Origin: Bacillota bacterium
Lineage (GTDB): Bacteria > Bacillota > Clostridia > Christensenellales > UMGS416
Direction: 5' to 3'
Assembly (NCBI GenBank): GCA_023409755.1
Contig: JAEYRA010000049.1
Coordinates: 1-37,672 of the forward strand
DNA: 37,672 bases
The notes beneath the pieces are model-generated. The model did not search any database. It saw nothing but the letters and a program-made list of their open reading frames with translations, and was not told the DNA's origin. Position numbers and translations under genes: made by a program. Shown piece after piece: positions 33,597-37,672 of the stretch (position 1 is its first letter; each line of letters opens with the position of its first letter).

Positions 33597-33995
33597 TCAC
33601 ACCTGGGTCTTCAGATAATTCCCCAACGCCTTATCATGGACGTTGATGTGGTTGACCAGCCAATTGGAGAGCGTCATACCCACCAACGAGCTGGAGGCGA
33701 CGGTCACGCCGTTCTTCTCGATGTCGATCTTCAGATCATTGACTTCCCGCACGAAGTTGTCATGCAGCTTCTTGTGGTCGAGGTACTTGGGGTAGTTGTA
33801 CTTGCGCTGAAGCCCCTCTTCAGCGGTGAAGTGGGTGACGACATAGTTCTGCATGTAGACGAGCATGTCAATCACCTTCTTGGCGTCACCGCCCTGCCGC
33901 AGTGTGTCATAGAAACCGTCAATGCGGCTGAAGAGTTCCTTATGCTGGTTGTCGATAAGATCGACGCCCACCGCCAAATTATCATTCCAGGTCAT
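33597..33995 (-). CDS. Bacteriohemerythrin (second of three)
   Basis: 132 residues, single hemerythrin four-helix bundle. All seven di-iron ligands are present: H18 (DNQHKELF), H55 and E59 (HFTAEE), H74 and H78 (HKKLH), H116 and D121 (HINVHD). Expected to bind oxygen, nitric oxide or store iron; cytosolic, no extra domains. Starts 16 bp after the first hemerythrin gene with AAAGGAG before the ATG, so the two are co-transcribed. Confidence 0.94.
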   Translation of the reverse strand: MTWNDNLAVGVDLIDNQHKELFSRIDGFYDTLRQGGDAKKVIDMLVYMQNYVVTHFTAEEGLQRKYNYPKYLDHKKLHDNFVREVNDLKIDIEKNGVTVASSSLVGMTLSNWLVNHINVHDKALGNYLKTQV

Positions 33996-34011
33996 ACTTT
34001 CGCTCCTTTCG

Positions 34012-34413
34012 TTAGCCCTGCAGGCTCTTGACGTGTTTACCGATGAGCCTGTCCTGCATGGTAATATGGGTCACCAGCCAGTTGGAGAGCGTCAAGGCCA
34101 CCATGGAGGAACTGGCGACGGTCACGCCGTTCTGTTCCAGCTCCGCCCGCAAGCGCTTTACATCCTCCACAAAGTCCTGGTGCATCTTCCTGTGTGCTTC
34201 GTAGCCGGGGTATCGATATCGTATTTGAATCATTTCCTCATCGCGGAAATGTTTCACCACATAGCCGCTGAGGAAATCGAGCACCTGTAAAACCTGATCC
34301 TTGCCACCACCAGTCTTCATCACCTCAAAAAACCCATTGGCGCGCTTGATGAGTTCCTTGTGCTGGTTGTCCACCGCCTCCACCCCTATGGAAAGCGAGT
34401 CACTCCACTCCAT
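34012..34413 (-). CDS. Bacteriohemerythrin (first of three)
   Basis: 133 residues. Di-iron ligands H18, H55, E59, H74, H78, H116 and D121 all present, in VDNQHKELI, HFRDEE, HRKMH and HITMQD. Very close to the second copy (shared NGVTVASSS and LSNWLV stretches), which indicates recent duplication. AGGAGG lies 6 bp before ATG 34413; a longer frame to 34455 lacks a binding site. Own promoter at 34494-34522. Confidence 0.94.
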   Translation of the reverse strand: MEWSDSLSIGVEAVDNQHKELIKRANGFFEVMKTGGGKDQVLQVLDFLSGYVVKHFRDEEMIQIRYRYPGYEAHRKMHQDFVEDVKRLRAELEQNGVTVASSSMVALTLSNWLVTHITMQDRLIGKHVKSLQG

Positions 34414-34493
34414 GGTGTACCTCCTGATTGCTAAGCAATAAGTACCCCACGGCACAGCGAATTAACAGAAAACGGAACATTATCTCCATAAGA

Positions 34494-34522
34494 TTAATAC
34501 CATCACCTCCAACTGTGCTCAA
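34494..34522 (-). promoter_or_regulatory. Promoter of hemerythrin genes 1-2
   Basis: -35 TTGAGC (34517-34522), 17-bp spacer, extended -10 TGG-TATTAA (34494-34499), about 80 bp before the ATG. Confidence 0.5.
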
Positions 34523-34527
34523 GGCAA

Positions 34528-34558
34528 CAAAAGCGCCAGAGCAAATTGCTCTGGCGCT
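34528..34558 (-). terminator. Terminator of the citrate synthase-like gene
   Basis: Perfect 12-bp stem AGCGCCAGAGCA and complement with a 3-nt loop (34532-34558), then TTTTG on the minus strand. Confidence 0.88.
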
Positions 34559-34569
34559 GGTGAAAGTGC

Positions 34570-35973
34570 CTATTTGCGGTGCCAGTGGTGGGTCAGGGCC
34601 AGGTAGAGCTCGGGGTCAAAGTCCTTGACCATGATCTCCAGCTCCTCGTCCCCCATGGAGGTCGTACGTCCGTCGGCGTACTGGCGGTCAATCTCAGCCT
34701 TGATCTGCCCCACGATCGGGTGGCGCTTGTCCACGGTCAAACCGGTCTCGGGCTTGAAGTAGCCCTTGATCCAGAACGCGATGCCCGCCGCGCCGGAGTG
34801 AGGGCCAACGACGACGACCGGAGCGCGGTTGAGTATCTTCTGGGTATCGAAGATGTTGTAGATCTCCTCATCCTTCAATAGGCCGTCGGCGTGGATACCG
34901 GCACGGGTGGCGTTGAAGCTGCGGCCCACAAACGGCGTGCGCGGCGGGATGTCCATCCCCAGTTCCCGCTCGAAGTAATCGGCAATATCGGTGATTGCCG
35001 TCAAATCCATGCCGTCATCGGTGCCGCGCAGCGATGTATACTCGATGGCCATGGCCTCCAGCGGGCAGTTGCCGGTACGCTCCCCAATGCCCATCAGCGC
35101 GCAGTTGACCGACGAGCAGCCATAGAGCCAGGCGGTGGCGGCATTGGGCACGACCTTGTAAAAGTCGTTGTGACCGTGCCACTCCAGCAGTTCGCTGGGC
35201 ACACCGGCGTAGTGGTTGAGGCCATAGATGATGCCTTGAACACTCCTGGGCAGCGCCACGCCCGGGTAGGTCACGCCCAACCCCAGCGTGTCGCAAGCCC
35301 GAATTTTGATGGGGATGCCGCTCTCGGCCATGAGCTTCATGAGCTCGCTGGCGAAGGGCACGACAAAGCCGTAGAAGTCGGCCCGGGTGATGTCCTCAAA
35401 GTGGCAGCGCGGGCGGATGCCCTTGTCAAGCGCGCTCTTGACTACGCCTAAGTACTGGTCCATCGCCTGGGCGCGGGTCATGTTCATCTTCTTGAAGATG
35501 TGGTAATCGGAGGCGCTGACGAGGATGCCCGTCTCCTGGATGCCCAGGGCCTTGACGAGATCAAAGTCACTCTGCGTTGCGCGGATCCAGGCGGTGACCT
35601 CCGGGAACTCATAGCCCAGGTCCATGCACTCGTGCAGGGCTTCCTTGTCCTTCTCGGTGTACACAAAAAACTCGCTCTGCCGGATGATGCCCTTTGGCCC
35701 ACCCAGCCGGTGCATGAACTTATAGAGCTGCACAATCTGCTCCACCGTGAAGGGGGATTGGCTCTGCTGACCATCGCGGAAGGTGGTATCGGTAATCCAG
35801 ATCTCCGAAGGGGTGATCATGGGCACCATGCGGTGGTTGAAGGGCACCTTGGGCACGGTGGTGTACTCGTAGAGGTGCCGGTAGAGATTGGGCTCGTCCA
35901 CGTCCTGCAATGGGTACTTGTGGGCGCTCTGCTCCAGCAGGTTGGTCTTGTCACTGAATTCCAGTACGGGCAT
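34570..35973 (-). CDS. Re-citrate synthase/isopropylmalate synthase-like DRE-TIM metallolyase
   Basis: 467 residues. Metal and substrate motifs: TDTTFRDGQQS (residues 61-71), HFEDITRADF, and EWHGHNDF with the metal-binding HxH. No LeuA C-terminal regulatory domain is present. The long N-terminal part (YEYTTVPKVPFNHRMVPM) and the blocks GIIRQSEFFVYT, RAGIHADG and LLKDEEIYNIFDT recall the Clostridium Re-citrate synthase type (from memory, not aligned here). Re-citrate synthase makes citrate from oxaloacetate and acetyl-CoA; isopropylmalate or homocitrate synthase cannot be excluded. ATG 35973 is favoured by GGAAGG 6 bp upstream. Follows aspartate aminotransferase by 54 bp; oxaloacetate/glutamate context fits. 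Confidence 0.82.
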   Translation of the reverse strand: MPVLEFSDKTNLLEQSAHKYPLQDVDEPNLYRHLYEYTTVPKVPFNHRMVPMITPSEIWITDTTFRDGQQSQSPFTVEQIVQLYKFMHRLGGPKGIIRQSEFFVYTEKDKEALHECMDLGYEFPEVTAWIRATQSDFDLVKALGIQETGILVSASDYHIFKKMNMTRAQAMDQYLGVVKSALDKGIRPRCHFEDITRADFYGFVVPFASELMKLMAESGIPIKIRACDTLGLGVTYPGVALPRSVQGIIYGLNHYAGVPSELLEWHGHNDFYKVVPNAATAWLYGCSSVNCALMGIGERTGNCPLEAMAIEYTSLRGTDDGMDLTAITDIADYFERELGMDIPPRTPFVGRSFNATRAGIHADGLLKDEEIYNIFDTQKILNRAPVVVVGPHSGAAGIAFWIKGYFKPETGLTVDKRHPIVGQIKAEIDRQYADGRTTSMGDEELEIMVKDFDPELYLALTHHWHRK

Positions 35974-36027
35974 GTGCATCCTTCCTCTCCAAAAAAGGTC
36001 CACGCGGGCAGCCCGCGGTGGGATCGA

Positions 36028-37221
36028 TCAGCGCAGCGCCGCCGCGAACTCGGCCATGCGGGCGACGCCCTTCTCCAGGCTGTCCATATCCAGGGCATAG
36101 GACAGACGGACGTAGCCCTCGGCGTCAAAGGCCGAGCCGGGCACCACGGCTACCTTCTGGTTCTCCAGCAGCAGGGTGGCATAGTCCATGGAGTCACGGA
36201 TGACAAAGCCGCCAAAACTCTTACCGATGAGGCTTTGCATGTTGACGAACAGGTAGAAGGCACCTTGCGGCAGCGGAGCGGACATGCCGTCGATGGCATT
36301 GATGAGCGTGTGGATGCGCAGCCGCCGGCGGTCAAACTCCGCCACCATCTCCTCCACCACCGCCTGGGGGCCGTTGAGGGCCGCGGCGGCGGCGAACTGT
36401 GCAATGGAGTTGGGGTTGGAGGTCGCCTGGCTCTGCACGTTGGCCATCACCTGGGCCACCTCAGTGGGGGCGGCTGCATAGCCAATGCGCCAGCCCGTCA
36501 TGGCGTAGGTCTTGGACACGCCGTTGATGAGAATGGTGCGCTCCTTCACTTCCTCGCCTAAGCTGGCAATGCTGACCGGCCGGTAGCCGTCATAGCTGAG
36601 CACTTCGTAAATCTCATCGGCGATGATGAAGAGATCGTGCTGCACGGCCAGAGCGGCGATTCCCTGCAGGGTTTCATGGTCAAAGGCCGCGCCGGTGGGG
36701 TTGTTGGGGTTGTTCAATACGATCGCCTTGGTACGCGGGGTGCAGGCGGCCTCCAGCTGGGCCACGGTGGGCACGAACCCCTGTTCCTCCCCCGCGTGCA
36801 CCAGCACCGGCACACCGTCGGCCATCTTCACCATCTCGGGGTAAGAAACCCAGCAAGGCGAGGGGATCAGCACCTCGTCGCCCGGGTCCAGCACGGCCAG
36901 GAAGGCGTTGTACAGCGAGTGCTTCGCGCCGTTGGAAACGACGATTTGACGTGGCGTGTATTTCAGGCCGTTGTCGCGCATCAGTTTGTCGCACACGGCC
37001 GTGCGCAGCTCCATCGTACCGGCTGCCGGGGTGTACCGGGTCATACCACGGTTCATGGCCTCCACCGCTGCCTGGCAGATATGTTCGGGCGTACGGAAAT
37101 CAGGTTCACCCACGCCAAAATCGACCACATCGTGGCCCTCGGCCTTGAGTGCCTTCGCCTTTGCCGAAATGGCAAGGGTGGCAGATTCCTCCACCGCCAG
37201 TCCTCTCGTCGAAAGTTTCAT
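36028..37221 (-). CDS. aspB: Aspartate aminotransferase (class Ib-like)
   Basis: 397 residues, usual length. Interconverts aspartate/2-oxoglutarate and oxaloacetate/glutamate. N-terminal MKLSTRGLAVEESATLAISAKAKAL is family-like; the PLP lysine K237 is in NGVSKTYAMTGWRIGY; NNPNNPTGAAF, ADEIYEVLSYDG and the C-terminal VRLSYA arginine are present. GGAGGT lies 8 bp before ATG 37221. First gene of a two-gene unit with the citrate synthase-like enzyme, preceded by a leader of about 140 nt. Confidence 0.93.
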   Translation of the reverse strand: MKLSTRGLAVEESATLAISAKAKALKAEGHDVVDFGVGEPDFRTPEHICQAAVEAMNRGMTRYTPAAGTMELRTAVCDKLMRDNGLKYTPRQIVVSNGAKHSLYNAFLAVLDPGDEVLIPSPCWVSYPEMVKMADGVPVLVHAGEEQGFVPTVAQLEAACTPRTKAIVLNNPNNPTGAAFDHETLQGIAALAVQHDLFIIADEIYEVLSYDGYRPVSIASLGEEVKERTILINGVSKTYAMTGWRIGYAAAPTEVAQVMANVQSQATSNPNSIAQFAAAAALNGPQAVVEEMVAEFDRRRLRIHTLINAIDGMSAPLPQGAFYLFVNMQSLIGKSFGGFVIRDSMDYATLLLENQKVAVVPGSAFDAEGYVRLSYALDMDSLEKGVARMAEFAAALR

Positions 37222-37367
37222 ATTGCTACCTCCTTGTAACAACAGGTTATGCAATTTAGATTTGTGTCATCTTTCAAATTTGGGTGGAAATGCCCGCAAA
37301 CAACCATATATTACGCCTAAAAGGCCCGCATTGTGCAGCATGGCATTCGAAAAGATGCATGACCTTC

Positions 37368-37396
37368 ATCATAGCACCCCCTCCATGGATTTTCAA
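37368..37396 (-). promoter_or_regulatory. Promoter of the aspB unit
   Basis: -35 TTGAAA (37391-37396), 17-bp spacer, extended -10 TGC-TATGAT (37368-37373). The leader to aspB is about 140 nt and contains a possible AATGCC...GGCATT stem and a short frame of about 28 codons. Nothing else is seen between 37397 and 37562. Confidence 0.6.
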
Positions 37397-37562
37397 GTGC
37401 GAATATGCCAAAAAACGAAGCTTTTGCGCACCGATCCTGCAAAGCCATCGTGCAGGCAGCACCTGCCTCATCTTCATTGTTCACAAGGTGAAAGCGGGAA
37501 CGGATTCAAGATCATGGGGGCGTCGAACACGGCAGGCCGTCGACTATGCCGGAAGCACACAA

Positions 37563-37595
37563 CAGCGCCCCACCGGCAGGACCGGCAGGGCGCTG
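37563..37595. terminator. Terminator-like hairpin near right edge
   Basis: 8-bp stem CAGCGCCC / GGGCGCTG with an inner CCGG repeat, no U-tract. It may end a gene that enters from the right edge on the minus strand. Confidence 0.45.
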
Positions 37596-37606
37596 GGTAA
37601 TGCCTT

Positions 37607-37672
37607 CTAGTGGGGGGCCGTTCCTCCCCCCTGCGGGGGAAGCCGGCGGCCCTTCCGGTCGAAGGTGCGGCG
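37607..37672 (-). CDS. Possible C-terminal end of a gene running off the window
   Basis: Open minus-strand frame of 21 codons (RRTFDRKGRRL then PPQGGGTAPH) ending at TAG 37607-37609, followed by the hairpin at 37563-37595. Too short to identify; listed because position and downstream hairpin fit a gene end. Confidence 0.22.
   Translation of the reverse strand, partial: RRTFDRKGRRLPPQGGGTAPH

Noticed and set aside
33346..33618. Plus-strand ORF in the hemerythrin gap
   Set aside because: No binding site, Arg/Lys-rich random-like sequence and overlap with a terminator hairpin.
37284..37610. Plus-strand ORFs near the right edge
   Set aside because: No ribosome binding site, no recognised protein character, and they cover the aspB promoter and leader.

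Overview
The window looks like a chromosomal segment of a GC-rich member of the Bacillota, probably class Clostridia. Four things point there: HPr kinase/phosphorylase beside a ROK glucokinase, a glmS self-cleaving ribozyme, a Clostridia-type Re-citrate synthase-like enzyme, and strong GGAGG ribosome binding sites with occasional TTG/GTG starts. No phage, plasmid, transposase, CRISPR or rRNA/tRNA gene was seen. Most of it is core metabolism and cell-envelope housekeeping. A short lower-GC stretch (about 4.07-4.76 kb) and another next to a tandem repeat array (about 22.2-23.6 kb) are the accessory-looking parts.

Layout. 1-1.1 kb: C-terminal part of a surface protein (BspA-type leucine-rich repeat end, a seven-residue acidic repeat, two Fn3-like domains). 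1.2-2.8 kb: phosphate module (pit plus a DUF47 partner) with a Pho-box-like repeat upstream. 3.1-4.8 kb: thioredoxin reductase and a GNAT acetyltransferase. 5.0-8.6 kb: glmM and glmS, with a glmS ribozyme between them. 8.7-11.4 kb: operon HAD phosphatase-hprK-glcK. 11.5-18.0 kb: moxR-DUF58-DUF4129-uvrC-small ORF-DUF1848, tightly packed. 18.1-20.7 kb: polysaccharide deacetylase, then nagB divergent from a GntR regulator with a NagR/DasR-type operator. 20.8-22.7 kb: membrane protein of unknown function, five 86-bp tandem repeats with hairpins, and a 72-residue lipoprotein. 22.8-26.7 kb: methyltransferase and a cobalamin-riboswitch-controlled btuFCD operon. 26.8-30.4 kb: coupled aminotransferase-PHP-VanW operon. 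30.4-32.7 kb: P-loop protein-thrC-DUF503. 32.9-34.4 kb: three bacteriohemerythrins. 34.6-37.2 kb: aspartate aminotransferase and a Re-citrate synthase/isopropylmalate synthase-like enzyme. The last 60 bases may hold the end of a gene that continues beyond the window.

How it works together. Amino-sugar flow is controlled from both ends: glmS (synthesis, ribozyme) and nagB (breakdown, operator) set the supply for the UDP-GlcNAc route through glmM. The hprK-glcK operon ties glucose phosphorylation to carbon catabolite control. Aspartate aminotransferase and the citrate synthase-like enzyme would link oxaloacetate, citrate and glutamate; threonine synthase belongs to the same aspartate family.

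The least explained elements are the 86-bp array, whose hairpin stems change in compensating ways while the loops keep GGA, and a hemerythrin in which one iron-ligand histidine is a cysteine, preceded by a structured, U-tract-ending leader.
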